Of a stretch of 64,000 bases of DNA, positions 11,643 through 21,197 are shown in pieces. The notes below the pieces were generated by a model. It searched no databases, was not told where the DNA came from, and was given only the letters and a program-made list of their open reading frames with translations. Source of the stretch: Pseudomonas sp. RSB 5.4 (lineage in GTDB: Bacteria > Pseudomonadota > Gammaproteobacteria > Pseudomonadales > Pseudomonadaceae); NCBI RefSeq assembly GCF_037126175.1, contig NZ_CP146986.1, forward strand, positions 4,349,001 to 4,413,000, in the 5' to 3' direction. Position numbers and translations under genes: made by a program. Position 1 is the first letter of the stretch. Each line of letters begins with the position of its first letter.

Positions 11643-12918
11643 GTTTTGCGGACTCCTGAGGCTTGTTGCCGTAACGGGAAATATCGAGGCCTTCGGCGCT
11701 GATCTGCGGTTTTTTCTTCGCCATCAGATCGGCCAGCAAACGACCGGAACCGCACGCCATGGTCCAACCCAGGGTGCCGTGACCGGTGTTGAGGAACAGG
11801 TTCTTGAACGGCGTGGCGCCAACGATCGGCGTACCGTCCGGCGTGGTCGGACGCAGACCGGTCCAGAAGCTCGCCTCGGCCAGATTGCCGCCCTGAGGAT
11901 AAAGGTCGTTGACGATCATCTCCAGGGTTTCGCGCCGACGCGGGTTCAGCGACAGGTCAAAACCGGCGATCTCCGCCATGCCGCCCACGCGGATGCGGTT
12001 GTCGAAACGGGTGATCGCGACCTTGTAGGTTTCGTCGAGAATGGTCGAAGTCGGAGCCATGTCCGGGTTGGTGATCGGCACGGTCAGCGAATAACCCTTG
12101 AGCGGATACACCGGCGCCTTGATGCCCAGCGGCTTGAGCAATTGCGGCGAGTAGCTGCCGAGGGCCAGCACGTAGCGGTCGGCGGTTTCCAGCTTGCCGT
12201 CGATCCACACGCCGTTGATGCGGTCACCGGCGTAGTCGAGGCGCTGGATGTCCTGGCCGAAGCGGAATTCCACACCGAGTTTCACCGCCATTTCCGCCAG
12301 GCGCGTGGTGAACATCTGGCAGTCGCCGGTCTGGTCGTTCGGCAGACGCAGGGCGCCGGCGAGGATGTCGGTGACGTTGGCCAGTGCCGGCTCGACGCGG
12401 GCAATACCGGCGCGGTCGAGGACTTCAAACGGCACGCCGGATTCTTTCAGGACGGCGATGTCCTTGGCGGCACCATCGAGCTGTGCCTGAGTGCGGAACA
12501 GCTGGGTGGTGCCAAGGCTGCGGCCTTCGTAGGCGATGCCGGTTTCGGCGCGCAGCTCGTCGAGGCAGTCGCGGCTGTACTCGGACAGACGCACCATGCG
12601 TTCCTTGTTCACCGCGTAACGGTTGGCGGTGCAGTTGCGCAGCATCTGCGCCATCCACAGGTACTGGTCGATGTCGGCAGTGGCCTTGATCGCCAGCGGC
12701 GCGTGGCGCTGCAGCAGCCACTTGATGGCCTTGAGCGGCACGCCCGGCGCGGCCCACGGCGAGGCGTAGCCCGGCGACACCTGACCGGCGTTGGCGAAAC
12801 TGGTCTCCATGGCCACGGCTGGCTGCCGGTCGACCACCACCACTTCAAACCCGGCACGGGCCAGATAGTAAGCACTGGCGGTACCGATGACGCCGCTACC
12901 CAAGACCATTACGCGCAT
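11614..12918 (-). CDS. dadA: D-amino acid dehydrogenase small subunit DadA
   Basis: 434 residues. FAD-binding dinucleotide fold at the N-terminus ([19 protein letters not shown]), a DAO-type body and the C-terminal FAD motif [14 protein letters not shown]. Membrane-associated enzyme oxidising D-alanine and other D-amino acids into the respiratory chain. Chosen start MRVMVLGSG at 12918; an extended start at 12933 only adds five residues. First gene of the operon, divergent from dadR. Confidence 0.95.
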   Translation of the reverse strand: MRVMVLGSGVIGTASAYYLARAGFEVVVVDRQPAVAMETSFANAGQVSPGYASPWAAPGVPLKAIKWLLQRHAPLAIKATADIDQYLWMAQMLRNCTANRYAVNKERMVRLSEYSRDCLDELRAETGIAYEGRSLGTTQLFRTQAQLDGAAKDIAVLKESGVPFEVLDRAGIARVEPALANVTDILAGALRLPNDQTGDCQMFTTRLAEMAVKLGVEFRFGQDIQRLDYAGDRINGVWIDGKLETADRYVLALGSYSPQLLKPLGIKAPVYPLKGYSLTVPITNPDMAPTSTILDETYKVAITRFDNRIRVGGMAEIAGFDLSLNPRRRETLEMIVNDLYPQGGNLAEASFWTGLRPTTPDGTPIVGATPFKNLFLNTGHGTLGWTMACGSGRLLADLMAKKKPQISAEGLDISRYGNKPQESAKHGNPAPAHQ

Positions 12919-13074
12919 TTTTGTATCCCTCATCGCGGCAGGGCCGCGTACGTCTGTTGTTAGAGCAATGATGCGCGCAGTGTAAAAAAGAATGGCCAGT
13001 GCATTTCACTATATAAGCGCCTATATTTGGCGACAATTCTCGGCAAAAACCCTTTTCACGGAGGCGCATCCCCT
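12919..13074. promoter_or_regulatory. Divergent dadA/dadR control region
   Basis: 156-bp AT-richer gap holding both promoters. It contains two CTATAT hexamers (13009-13014 and 13021-13026) spaced by one helical turn, as expected for an Lrp-type operator or overlapping -10 boxes. The assignment is inference; no footprint is known for this strain. Confidence 0.5.
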
Positions 13075-13563
13075 ATGCGTACCAACACTCAGACCAAACG
13101 TGAGCTGGACAAGATCGACCGCAACATCTTGCGGATCCTGCAGGCGGACGGGCGCATATCGTTTACCGAACTCGGGGAGAAGGTCGGGCTGTCCACCACG
13201 CCGTGCACCGAGCGGGTGCGGCGGCTGGAGCGCGAGGGGATCATCATGGGCTACAACGCCCGCCTGAATCCGCAGCACTTGAAGGGTAGCTTGCTGGTGT
13301 TCGTCGAGATCAGCCTCGACTACAAATCCGGCGACACGTTCGAAGAGTTCCGCCGCGCGGTGCTGAAATTGCCGCACGTGCTGGAGTGCCATTTGGTGTC
13401 AGGGGATTTCGACTATCTGGTGAAGGCGCGGATTTCCGAGATGGCCTCGTACCGCAAACTGCTGGGCGACATTCTGTTGAAGTTGCCGCATGTGCGTGAG
13501 TCCAAAAGCTATATCGTGATGGAAGAGGTGAAAGAGAGCCTGAGCCTGCCGATACCGGACTGA
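13075..13563 (+). CDS. dadR: Lrp/AsnC-family regulator DadR
   Basis: 162 residues. N-terminal helix-turn-helix (DKIDRNILRILQADGRISFT ... LSTTPCTERVRRLE) and C-terminal RAM/AsnC ligand domain (GDFDYLVKARISEM). Start at 13075 has GGAGG about 10 nt upstream; an upstream extension lacks conservation-like sequence. By synteny this is the leucine-responsive type activator that turns on dadA-dadX with alanine. Confidence 0.93.
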   Translation: MRTNTQTKRELDKIDRNILRILQADGRISFTELGEKVGLSTTPCTERVRRLEREGIIMGYNARLNPQHLKGSLLVFVEISLDYKSGDTFEEFRRAVLKLPHVLECHLVSGDFDYLVKARISEMASYRKLLGDILLKLPHVRESKSYIVMEEVKESLSLPIPD

Positions 13564-13576
13564 GATTTGGAAGATC

Positions 13577-13652
13577 AAAAGATCGCAGCCTTCGGCAGCT
13601 CCTACATGGAAATGCGTTCTCCTGTAGGAGCTGCCGAAGGCTGCGATCTTTT
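13577..13652. repeat. REP-type inverted repeat, family B (GATCGCAGCC[TT/TG]CGGCAGCTCCTACA)
   Basis: Two opposed 30-nt units, perfectly complementary over AAAAGATCGCAGCCTTCGGC and onward, between the convergent dadR and YkgJ genes. It may act as the terminator for dadR. Other copies: 23717, 32543 and a half copy at 52610. Confidence 0.9.
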
Positions 13653-14005
13653 CAGACCAGCACCTGCCGATTCGAAGCCATGTACTCGAAGATCTGCTTT
13701 TCTACGCGCGGATGAATCAACTCCACCGGCCCCCGCCCGTTCGGGCACGGCAACGTCTTCGTCGTCCCGAACAACCGGCAAATCAGCGGCCGTTCCTCAT
13801 ACACCGTGCAACCATTCGGCCCCAGGTGCACACAATTCAGCTCGTCCATCGCCGCGTCCTGCTCGGCGCGGGTCTTGCGCGGCAGGCGGGCCATTTCTTC
13901 CGGTGAAGTGGTCACTGGCCCGCAGCAATCGTGGCAACCGGGCACGCACTCGAACGAGGGGATCTGCTGACGCAGGTTGCGGATTTTCTGGCTGTTGCAG
14001 CTCAT
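13652..14005 (-). CDS. YkgJ-family cysteine cluster protein (UPF0153)
   Basis: 117 residues. Nine cysteines, including FECVPGCHDCC, LNCVHL and NGCTVYEERPLICRLFG, the family signature thought to bind zinc or an Fe-S cluster. Function unknown. The ATG at 14005 (MSCNSQK) is used; an in-frame ATG at 14023 is possible. Its stop codon touches the REP hairpin. Confidence 0.88.
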   Translation of the reverse strand: MSCNSQKIRNLRQQIPSFECVPGCHDCCGPVTTSPEEMARLPRKTRAEQDAAMDELNCVHLGPNGCTVYEERPLICRLFGTTKTLPCPNGRGPVELIHPRVEKQIFEYMASNRQVLV

Positions 14006-14143
14006 CGAAACAGTAACCCACATGAAATAGGCGGCAATTGTGCCGCAAAAGCCGTGATCCAGACAGCAACGGCCGACCAGTGTTGCCCGTCTTTGGCCGT
14101 GCGGCTTATGCTCCGTCAAATTTTCTCGACACCCAGCCGTTGG

Positions 14144-15463
14144 ATGATGCCCATGAATGCCCGCGCCCGAACCTTCGCGAGCCAGCCCCACGTTGCCTCT
14201 TACTACGCCGCCAGCAGCCTGCCGCAGCCTGACCATCCGGTGCTGCAAGGCGAAGTGATGGCCGATGTGTGCGTGGTCGGCGGTGGCTTCTCGGGGCTGA
14301 ACACCGCGCTGGAACTGGCCGAACGCGGCCTCAGCGTAGTGTTGTTGGAAGCACACCGCATCGGTTGGGGCGCCAGTGGTCGCAACGGTGGGCAGTTGAT
14401 TCGCGGGGTCGGCCACGGTCTCGACCAGTTCACTAATGTCATCGGCGCCGACGGTGTACGCCAGATGAAACTGATGGGCCTGGAAGCGGTGGAAATCGTC
14501 CGCCAGCGCGTCGAACGTTTCCAGATCCCGTGCGACCTGACCTGGGGCTACTGCGACCTTGCCAACAAGCCTGCCGACCTCGAAGGCTTTGCCGAAGACG
14601 CCGAAGAGCTGCGCAGCCTCGGCTATCGCTATGAAACCCGTCTGCTGCAGGCCAACGAGATGCACACCGTGGTTGGCTCCAAGCGTTATGTCGGCGGCTT
14701 GATCGACATGGGTTCCGGGCATTTGCACCCGCTGAATCTGGCACTGGGCGAAGCCGCTGCCGCGCAGCAACTGGGCGTCAAACTGTTCGAGCAATCGGCG
14801 GTCACCCGCATCGACTACGGCCCTGAAGTGAAAGTGCACACCGCGCAAGGCTCGGTAAGGGCGAAAACCCTGGTGCTGGGCTGCAACGCTTACCTCAACG
14901 ACCTCAATCCACAACTCAGCGGCAAAGTACTGCCCGCCGGCAGTTACATCATCGCGACCGAACCGCTTTCCGCAGAACTGGCGCACAGCCTGCTGCCGCA
15001 AAACATGGCGGTCTGCGACCAGCGCGTGGCGCTGGATTACTACCGGCTCTCGGCGGATCGACGCTTGTTGTTCGGCGGCGCCTGCCATTATTCCGGGCGC
15101 GATCCGAAAGACATCGGCGCATACATGCAGCCGAAGATGCTCGAAGTGTTCCCGCAACTGGCAGGCGTGAAGATCGACTATCAATGGGGCGGCATGATCG
15201 GCATCGGTGCCAATCGACTGCCACAGATCGGCCGGCTCAATGATCAGCCGAACGTGTATTACGCCCAGGCCTATTCCGGGCACGGGGTGAATGCCACGCA
15301 CCTGGCGGGCAAGTTGCTCGCCGAGGCGATCAGCGGGCAGCACAGCGGTGGCTTCGACCTGTTTGCCAAGGTGCCGCACATCACCTTCCCCGGCGGCAGG
15401 CACTTGCGTTCGCCGTTGCTGGCGCTGGGGATGTTGTGGCATCGGCTCAAAGAGCTGGTCTGA
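14144..15463 (+). CDS. pauB: FAD-dependent oxidoreductase, PuuB/PauB-like (gamma-glutamylpolyamine oxidase)
   Basis: 439 residues. Rossmann FAD motif VCVVGGGFSGLNTALELAER near residue 40, then GWGASGRNGGQLIRG and a C-terminal YSGHGVNATHLAGKLLAEA, all standard for the DAO/PuuB oxidase family. It corresponds in position to PA5309, one of the P. aeruginosa PauB enzymes that oxidise gamma-glutamylated putrescine-type substrates. Substrate is inferred from synteny and from pauR/kauB nearby. ATGs at 14144, 14147 and 14153 all fit; none has a clear ribosome site. Confidence 0.82.
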   Translation: MMPMNARARTFASQPHVASYYAASSLPQPDHPVLQGEVMADVCVVGGGFSGLNTALELAERGLSVVLLEAHRIGWGASGRNGGQLIRGVGHGLDQFTNVIGADGVRQMKLMGLEAVEIVRQRVERFQIPCDLTWGYCDLANKPADLEGFAEDAEELRSLGYRYETRLLQANEMHTVVGSKRYVGGLIDMGSGHLHPLNLALGEAAAAQQLGVKLFEQSAVTRIDYGPEVKVHTAQGSVRAKTLVLGCNAYLNDLNPQLSGKVLPAGSYIIATEPLSAELAHSLLPQNMAVCDQRVALDYYRLSADRRLLFGGACHYSGRDPKDIGAYMQPKMLEVFPQLAGVKIDYQWGGMIGIGANRLPQIGRLNDQPNVYYAQAYSGHGVNATHLAGKLLAEAISGQHSGGFDLFAKVPHITFPGGRHLRSPLLALGMLWHRLKELV

Positions 15464-15490
15464 TATTTTTGCACCAGCCTTAATGCCCTC

Positions 15491-15555
15491 ATCGCGAGCA
15501 GGCTCACTCCTACAGTAGGAACGTATTCCCCTGTAGGAGTGAGCCTGCTCGCGAT
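15491..15555. repeat. REP-type inverted repeat, family C (AGGAGTGAGCCTGCTCGCGAT)
   Basis: Two opposed copies of ATCGCGAGCAGGCTCACTCCTACAG separated by about 15 nt, between the convergent PauB-like and DUF1127 genes. Only paired copy of this family in the window; a related single unit is at 51843. Confidence 0.9.
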
Positions 15556-15580
15556 GGGGTCAGAAACAGCACCACATCCT

Positions 15581-15826
15581 TCAGATCCGCCAGAACGGCT
15601 TCAACCCCTCCTCCTGCGCCTGCTCCCGGGTCAACCCGACATCCTTGAGCTGCTCCGGCGTCAGGTTCAATAGCGCCTTGCGCGTGTGCAGACGATGCCA
15701 GAACAGGCTCCAGCGACTCAGGCCGGACGGCGCGTTGCGCATGGCGGTATTCCATGCACTGTCCTCCTGCCCTGCCTCCAGTTCCTGACTGTGTAACGTC
15801 AGCCGCACATCGCTCAAGCCGTTCAT
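15581..15826 (-). CDS. DUF1127 (YjiS-like) small protein
   Basis: 81 residues. The C-terminal half reads LFWHRLHTRKALLNLTPEQL ... DVGLTREQAQEEGLKPFW, the DUF1127 consensus. In alphaproteobacteria such small Arg-rich proteins bind RNA; in Pseudomonas the role is not known to me. Divergent from the MocR regulator, suggesting it may be that regulator's target. Confidence 0.85.
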   Translation of the reverse strand: MNGLSDVRLTLHSQELEAGQEDSAWNTAMRNAPSGLSRWSLFWHRLHTRKALLNLTPEQLKDVGLTREQAQEEGLKPFWRI

Positions 15827-16005
15827 TTTTGTCGCTCCTGTTTACTTGGGTAGCCAGAGATTCCATGATGCGCGGGTCGGCAAAAGCATTACAGATTCAA
15901 CACTTCTGTATTAACTCCATACAGATTTGCCATTCCTGAGACTGAATCACCGATTTTTGCCGCATCTGTACTGGTTTAACGAATCACCTGCATCGAGGCA
16001 GTGCC
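15827..16005. promoter_or_regulatory. Divergent DUF1127 / MocR control region
   Basis: 179 bp, AT-rich in its centre, with repeated ACAGATT/TACAGAT words (near 15889, 15919 and 15966, the last as CTGTA) that could be MocR half-sites. MocR proteins commonly bind the divergent promoter; the sites here are a suggestion only. Confidence 0.4.
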
Positions 16006-17484
16006 ATGACCCTGTATGTGAACCTCGCCGAGCTGCTCGGCACCCGCATCGAACAAGGCTTCTACCGTCCTGGCGATCGCCTGCCTTCGGTGCGCGCCTT
16101 GAGCGTAGAACATGGGGTCAGCCTCAGCACGGTGCAGCAGGCCTATCGCATGCTCGAAGACAGCGGTCTGGCCACACCGAAACCCAAGTCCGGCTACTTC
16201 GTGCCGGTGGGTCGCGAGCTGCCGGAACTGCCTGCGGTCGGGCGGCCGGCACAGCGGCCGGTGGAGATTTCGCAGTGGGATCAGGTGCTGGAGCTGATTC
16301 GCGCAGTGCCGCGCAAGGACGTGGTGCAACTGGGTCGCGGCATGCCCGACGTAACCACGCCCACCATGAAACCGCTGCTGCGCGGACTGGCGCGGATCAG
16401 CCGCCGGCAGGACATGCCCGGTCTGTATTACGACAACATTCACGGCACCCTCGAGCTGCGCGAACAGATCGCTCGATTGATGCTCGACTCCGGCTGCCAG
16501 TTGAGCGCCAGCGACCTGGTGATCACCACCGGTTGCCACGAAGCGCTGTCCACCAGCATCCACGCCATCTGCGAACCGGGCGACATCGTCGCGGTGGATT
16601 CGCCGAGCTTCCACGGCGCCATGCAAACGCTCAAAGGCCTGGGCATGAAAGCCCTGGAAATCCCCACCGATCCGCTCACCGGTATCAGCCTCGAAGCGCT
16701 GGAACTGGCGCTGGAGCAGTGGCCGATCAAGGTCATCCAGATCACGCCCAACTGCAACAACCCGCTCGGCTACATCATGCCGGAGTCGCGCAAGCGCGCC
16801 CTGCTCAACCTGGCACAGCGTTTCGACGTGGCGATCATCGAGGACGATGTGTATGGCGAGCTGGCCTACACCTACCCGCGCCCGCGCACGATCAAATCCT
16901 TCGACGAAGATGGTCGAGTGCTGCTGTGCAGCTCGTTTTCCAAGACCCTGGCCCCGGGCCTGCGCATCGGTTGGGTGGCACCGGGTCGTTATCTGGAACG
17001 GGTGCTGCACATGAAATACATCAGCACCGGTTCCACCGCACCCCAGCCACAGATCGCCATCGCCGAATTTCTCAAGGGCGGCCATTTCGAACCGCACTTG
17101 CGGCGGATGCGCACGCAATACCAGCGCAATCGCGACGCGATGATCGACTGGGTCACTCGCTACTTTCCCGCCGGCACCCGCGCCAGTCGCCCGCAGGGCA
17201 GCTTCATGCTCTGGGTCGAACTGCCCGAGGGTTTCGATACGCTGAAACTCAATCGTGCGCTGCTCGATCAAGGTGTACAGATCGCCGTCGGCAGCATCTT
17301 TTCCGCCTCGGGCAAATACCGCAATTGCCTGCGAATGAACTACGCGGCCAAACCGACACCGCAGATCGAAGAAGCGGTGCGCAAGGTCGGCGCAGCGGCG
17401 AGCAGATTGCTGGCCGAAACCGAGTCATTCGAGCCGAAACGTACCGTGCCCGTCGAAGCGACGAAGGTCGGCGACACGGCTTGA
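16006..17484 (+). CDS. MocR-type regulator (GntR DNA-binding + PLP aminotransferase-like)
   Basis: 492 residues. Winged helix at 1-75 (GDRLPSVRALSVEHGVSLST) joined to a fold-type I aminotransferase domain with the PLP lysine motif SSFSKTLAPGLRIGW near residue 310 and the NCNNPLGY and DDVYGEL segments. Such proteins sense PLP or amino compounds. Resembles PA5283 of P. aeruginosa. Its last 60 bp overlap the 3' end of the fimbrial gene on the other strand. Confidence 0.92.
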   Translation: MTLYVNLAELLGTRIEQGFYRPGDRLPSVRALSVEHGVSLSTVQQAYRMLEDSGLATPKPKSGYFVPVGRELPELPAVGRPAQRPVEISQWDQVLELIRAVPRKDVVQLGRGMPDVTTPTMKPLLRGLARISRRQDMPGLYYDNIHGTLELREQIARLMLDSGCQLSASDLVITTGCHEALSTSIHAICEPGDIVAVDSPSFHGAMQTLKGLGMKALEIPTDPLTGISLEALELALEQWPIKVIQITPNCNNPLGYIMPESRKRALLNLAQRFDVAIIEDDVYGELAYTYPRPRTIKSFDEDGRVLLCSSFSKTLAPGLRIGWVAPGRYLERVLHMKYISTGSTAPQPQIAIAEFLKGGHFEPHLRRMRTQYQRNRDAMIDWVTRYFPAGTRASRPQGSFMLWVELPEGFDTLKLNRALLDQGVQIAVGSIFSASGKYRNCLRMNYAAKPTPQIEEAVRKVGAAASRLLAETESFEPKRTVPVEATKVGDTA

Positions 17485-17949
17485 GGCATCGCTGACGCGG
17501 GCCTCGATGTCCAGCTCCACGTCGAGATGACGGCCGGTGGCGATGCTGCCCGCGCGCCAGCTCACGATGCGATCGCCAGGCTGCAGCAAATCCGCCGCGC
17601 CCGCCCGCTCTCCCTCGCGCTGCCACTGCACCGGCGCGCCGTCCAGACGCACCGTCACTATGCGTACCTGCAACCGTCCCGGTGGCCAGCGAAAATGCAG
17701 CGCATCGCTGCTCGGGGCAGCAAAGGACCAACTGATCGAGCGCACATCCGGACATTGAATCCGCAGATGAACCCTGCGCACCCCGAAGCTGCCGTCGTCG
17801 CCACTCGATGGCCGTGCCAGCAGTTGCGCCCTCGTCGAGACGCCATAGTCCACAGCGCCCGGCGACAGCGTCATCTGGCAGCTCGCACTGGCCATGGCGG
17901 ATGCGGACAACAGCCATGCCAGCATGATCTGGATAATCCATCGTTGCAT
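17425..17949 (-). CDS. Exported fimbrial subunit or tip adhesin of the chaperone-usher cluster
   Basis: 174 residues. Signal peptide IIQIMLAWLLSASAMASAS, then a beta-rich domain opening CQMTLSPGAVDYG with a second Cys in LRIQCPD, as in DUF1120 or fimbrial subunits. Last gene of the cluster, likely the minor or tip subunit (inference). ATG at 17949 is chosen because GAGG lies 8 nt upstream; an ATG at 17967 overlaps the usher stop. The 3' end overlaps the MocR gene by 60 bp in antisense. Confidence 0.72.
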   Translation of the reverse strand: MQRWIIQIMLAWLLSASAMASASCQMTLSPGAVDYGVSTRAQLLARPSSGDDGSFGVRRVHLRIQCPDVRSISWSFAAPSSDALHFRWPPGRLQVRIVTVRLDGAPVQWQREGERAGAADLLQPGDRIVSWRAGSIATGRHLDVELDIEARVSDASSRVADLRRFDGHGTFRLE

Positions 17950-17963
17950 GGGAAAAACCTCAG

Positions 17964-20393
17964 TCATGTATTGCTCAAAGGCTGACAGAGCGCTTCGACA
18001 GGCTCGATCAGTGCGTGCTCGTCAGGCGATTCGGCCAGGGTGAATTGCAGCTCGCAGTGCGTGGTGTCCGATAGCTGCACCCGCAACGGTTGCCCAGGCT
18101 TGATGTCCGGCACAAAGATCGTCCCGGCCTCAAGCACCGTGGTCAGGTATTCACCTTGCCCGTCCTGTACGGCCAGGCCACTGGGCAGCCATTGCCGATC
18201 AACCGTCCTGGCCTTCAACAGCACGCGCCGCACGCGGGTGATGGAGAACTCCAGGCGCTGCACCGACCCGCGCCCGGCTTCCACTTCTTGATAACCGTCG
18301 AGCACCTCGACGTTGCGCGGCAGGCTCAACGGGTCGACTTCCAGCCGGGCGGTCGAATACGCCGGCAGACTCGCCACCACCGCCCGGCCCGCTCCGTCCG
18401 TCCACACCGGACCTTGCGGCGTGAACAACTTCAGACCCGCACGGTCGCCGGCCTTGAGCACGCCAAAGGTCTCGCGCAGCGGATAGGGCGACAGCGTGAC
18501 GCCATCGCGATGCAGTGCCATGCCGCCACGCAGGCCCACATCGAATTCGCGCGCTTCGTCCCGCTGGCTCATACCGAGGTCCAGACGGGTGTAACGCGCC
18601 AGAGCATTGACCCGCAATCCGAGGGACGGCGCCGCGTCTTCACGGTGTTCGGCACTGGCGCTGTAGGCCAGGGTTTCACTGAGCACTTCGCTCATCGACA
18701 CGCCACTGCGCGCCCCGGATCGTGGGTCGCTGCGCAGGTAGCTGCGAACCCGGCGCTGCTCGCCCAATGGCATCGCCGCCGTCAGGTAAGCCGAGGTGCC
18801 CCGGCGCCCCGCGTCGGCATCGCCGATTCCCCGTTCCAGGCTCAACGACAGACTGATCCGCGCGGGCAGCGTCTGCGACCACGACAGCCCCAGGCGCATA
18901 TGCGGCGGCTGATCCACGCTGGTGTAACGCGACCAGGTCATGCCGAACGCGCCCCAGCGTTCGACGGAACCGTTGAGGGCAAACGTCCAGTGCTCGCGCC
19001 CGGGCAATTCGGCCCGGCCCTGCTGCGAGTTCCAGCCAGTGTCCGACAGCGTACGAAAGCCCTGGCCACGACGCACAGCGACCACGCTGGTGGACAGGTT
19101 CGGCGCCAGCACGGCATTGACGGTCATTTGCACCTGATGACCCGCAACGCCTGTAGCGCGATCGGTGGACAGCAGCTGGCGCACACCGGTAGTCAGATTA
19201 CCCGGCCATTGCCGCTGCAGCCCCCACCCCGCCGACAGGTAGTCCGAACCACCGAGTACACCGCCACTCATGCGCAGCGCTCGCGACAGGCTCCATTCCT
19301 TGGCAAGGGTGGCGAACGACGGCGCCCGACGATCATCCGAGCCTTGGCGTCGCACAGTGCCCAGCGCCAGATTGAACGTGTCGGCCCGCTCGAACCGGGC
19401 ATCCTGCAGGCTGGCGGCCGGGACGCGAAAGCGCCGCACCTGCCCTTCTTGCTCGTGCACGCTCACCTCAAGGTCGAGCTGGTTGCTCAACAACGGCAGC
19501 GCGCGCAGGATGAACGGCCCGGCAGGAACTCGCGTGGTGTAGATCGGCACGCCGTTCTGCCGGACTTCGATCCGCGATGGCGACCAGGCGATGCCTTCGA
19601 CCTCACCACGCAGACCCTGTTGTGCCACACGCATTTGCGCGAACGCGTCTTCCGGCAGGATCTGCACGCCGCTGAACGATTCGCCGGCAAACAGGGGCGA
19701 CTGCAGATTCAACTGGCCGATCTGCACGCTGGCTTCGTCATCTTCCAGGGTGTGCATGCCATAGGCATACAGATGCTCGAAACGCGTACTGTCCGGAAGT
19801 TGCGTGTAGGACTGCCGGCTACGCAGGATCCAGTCGCCGGCATTCAAGCCAATCTCCGAGCCCAGGCTGCGAAAGTCGCTGCGCTGTCCCTCATGCCGGC
19901 TGCCCATCAGCAACGCATCGTAGTTAAACACACCACCCACACCACCATTGGCGAAGCTGCGCGATTGAAACTCCGGCAACGCCAGCAGGTCGGTCGGCAA
20001 CAGCAGGTCGATCTGTTCCTGGCCGGGATGCAACTCAATGATGGCCGAGGGCAGACCTTCGCGCAGTGTCAGGCACGGCTGTCGGTCTGCCGACGCCGCA
20101 GAGGTTTGCGAGCGCACGCCGGCAGCCTTGAGCAAGGCCGGCTGCAGGCACGGCTCGCCCTCAGCATCGAACGTCACGAACACGCGGCCGCGAGGCTGTC
20201 CATTGGCCTCCAGTGCTACCAGGCGCGTGCCCTGGGAGAAACGCGGTGCCTGGCGGAAGTACGCAGCCAATGCGGGGTCGAGTCCGCGCTCGCGAAGCAG
20301 CTGCGCATCGAACTCCACCACCTCGCCGGCCAGCGCTGCGCCTGCGCCCTGAACCATCACCAGTGCCAGTCCCCGACGGGCAGGCCTGCGCAT
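17964..20393 (-). CDS. Fimbrial outer-membrane usher (PapC/FimD family)
   Basis: 809 residues. Signal peptide, then the usher N-terminal domain (VEFDAQLLRERGLDPALAAY), a long beta-barrel with an internal plug (around LDLEVSVHEQEGQVRRFRVP) and C-terminal domains ending in LCQPLSNT. Forms the secretion pore that assembles subunits delivered by the chaperone. Start codon overlaps the chaperone stop by one base (TGATG), so translation is coupled. Confidence 0.92.
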   Translation of the reverse strand: MRRPARRGLALVMVQGAGAALAGEVVEFDAQLLRERGLDPALAAYFRQAPRFSQGTRLVALEANGQPRGRVFVTFDAEGEPCLQPALLKAAGVRSQTSAASADRQPCLTLREGLPSAIIELHPGQEQIDLLLPTDLLALPEFQSRSFANGGVGGVFNYDALLMGSRHEGQRSDFRSLGSEIGLNAGDWILRSRQSYTQLPDSTRFEHLYAYGMHTLEDDEASVQIGQLNLQSPLFAGESFSGVQILPEDAFAQMRVAQQGLRGEVEGIAWSPSRIEVRQNGVPIYTTRVPAGPFILRALPLLSNQLDLEVSVHEQEGQVRRFRVPAASLQDARFERADTFNLALGTVRRQGSDDRRAPSFATLAKEWSLSRALRMSGGVLGGSDYLSAGWGLQRQWPGNLTTGVRQLLSTDRATGVAGHQVQMTVNAVLAPNLSTSVVAVRRGQGFRTLSDTGWNSQQGRAELPGREHWTFALNGSVERWGAFGMTWSRYTSVDQPPHMRLGLSWSQTLPARISLSLSLERGIGDADAGRRGTSAYLTAAMPLGEQRRVRSYLRSDPRSGARSGVSMSEVLSETLAYSASAEHREDAAPSLGLRVNALARYTRLDLGMSQRDEAREFDVGLRGGMALHRDGVTLSPYPLRETFGVLKAGDRAGLKLFTPQGPVWTDGAGRAVVASLPAYSTARLEVDPLSLPRNVEVLDGYQEVEAGRGSVQRLEFSITRVRRVLLKARTVDRQWLPSGLAVQDGQGEYLTTVLEAGTIFVPDIKPGQPLRVQLSDTTHCELQFTLAESPDEHALIEPVEALCQPLSNT

Positions 20394-21106
20394 CAGTGCG
20401 TTACCGGAGCATCGAAGTGATCGACTGCAAAGCCATAGGTGGTGGCCGGAAAAATCCGCACGCCCATGGTCCGCACCGTCGAACTCAAGGGCAACGCGAC
20501 AGACAGGCGCTCGCCAGGCAGGATCCAGGTGCGCGGCAGATCCACCGCCTGTGTGCCCGGCAGCGGAACAATCGCCTTCGCCAGGCGAACGACGTAAGGA
20601 CTGGGATTACTGACCAGCAAGCCCTCAGCAGTGGCCGACCAGCTCAGGCGATGCCATGGCTCGCGCTCCACCGGCAGGCCGGCGGGGCGCAGGATCACCG
20701 GCAGGTTTTGCCGCACGCCCAGATTGACCCGGGCGCCGTCAGCACTTGCCACAGGATTGATCCCTTCAAAAATCACCCGCTTCAGACGCTCGGTCTGCAA
20801 CGGTTCGGCGCTCTGCAAAATGAACCGCACTTGCTGCACTGCCCCGGCCTCGACACGGGTTACCGACGGGCTGAACAGCAACTGCGTTTGATCATGCGGC
20901 TCGATGTTTACCACCGTGGTGTGCAGCAGGGCCGGACGGGACTCGGTATTTCGGACATTCATCGTCGCCTCACCGAGACCTTCATCCACCACCAGCACAG
21001 GTGTTTGCGGCACCATTCCGGCAGCGTGGGCGCTGGGCATCAAAATCACGGCGAGCAGGCACAGTGGCAGCGCCCTGAAGCCAGGACGGCACATTGAAAT
21101 CGGCAT
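20393..21106 (-). CDS. Periplasmic fimbrial chaperone (PapD family)
   Basis: 237 residues. Signal peptide ending near MPSAHAAG, then two Ig-like domains. The PapD landmarks are present: FSPSVTRVEAGAVQQVRF, the FEGINP stretch and LLVSNPSPYVVRLAK, plus ILPGERLSVALP. Donates a strand to subunits and hands them to the usher. Start at 21106 has GGAA about 9 nt upstream; longer in-frame extensions run into the preceding gene's antisense sequence. Confidence 0.9.
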   Translation of the reverse strand: MPISMCRPGFRALPLCLLAVILMPSAHAAGMVPQTPVLVVDEGLGEATMNVRNTESRPALLHTTVVNIEPHDQTQLLFSPSVTRVEAGAVQQVRFILQSAEPLQTERLKRVIFEGINPVASADGARVNLGVRQNLPVILRPAGLPVEREPWHRLSWSATAEGLLVSNPSPYVVRLAKAIVPLPGTQAVDLPRTWILPGERLSVALPLSSTVRTMGVRIFPATTYGFAVDHFDAPVTH

Positions 21107-21197
21107 CGGGATTGTTCCGCTGGAAAGTTTCAGCGCCCCCGTCAAAGGACGCGCCGAATGAACCTGAAAGAACCCGGCAATGGCCGGGCTCTGTCGA

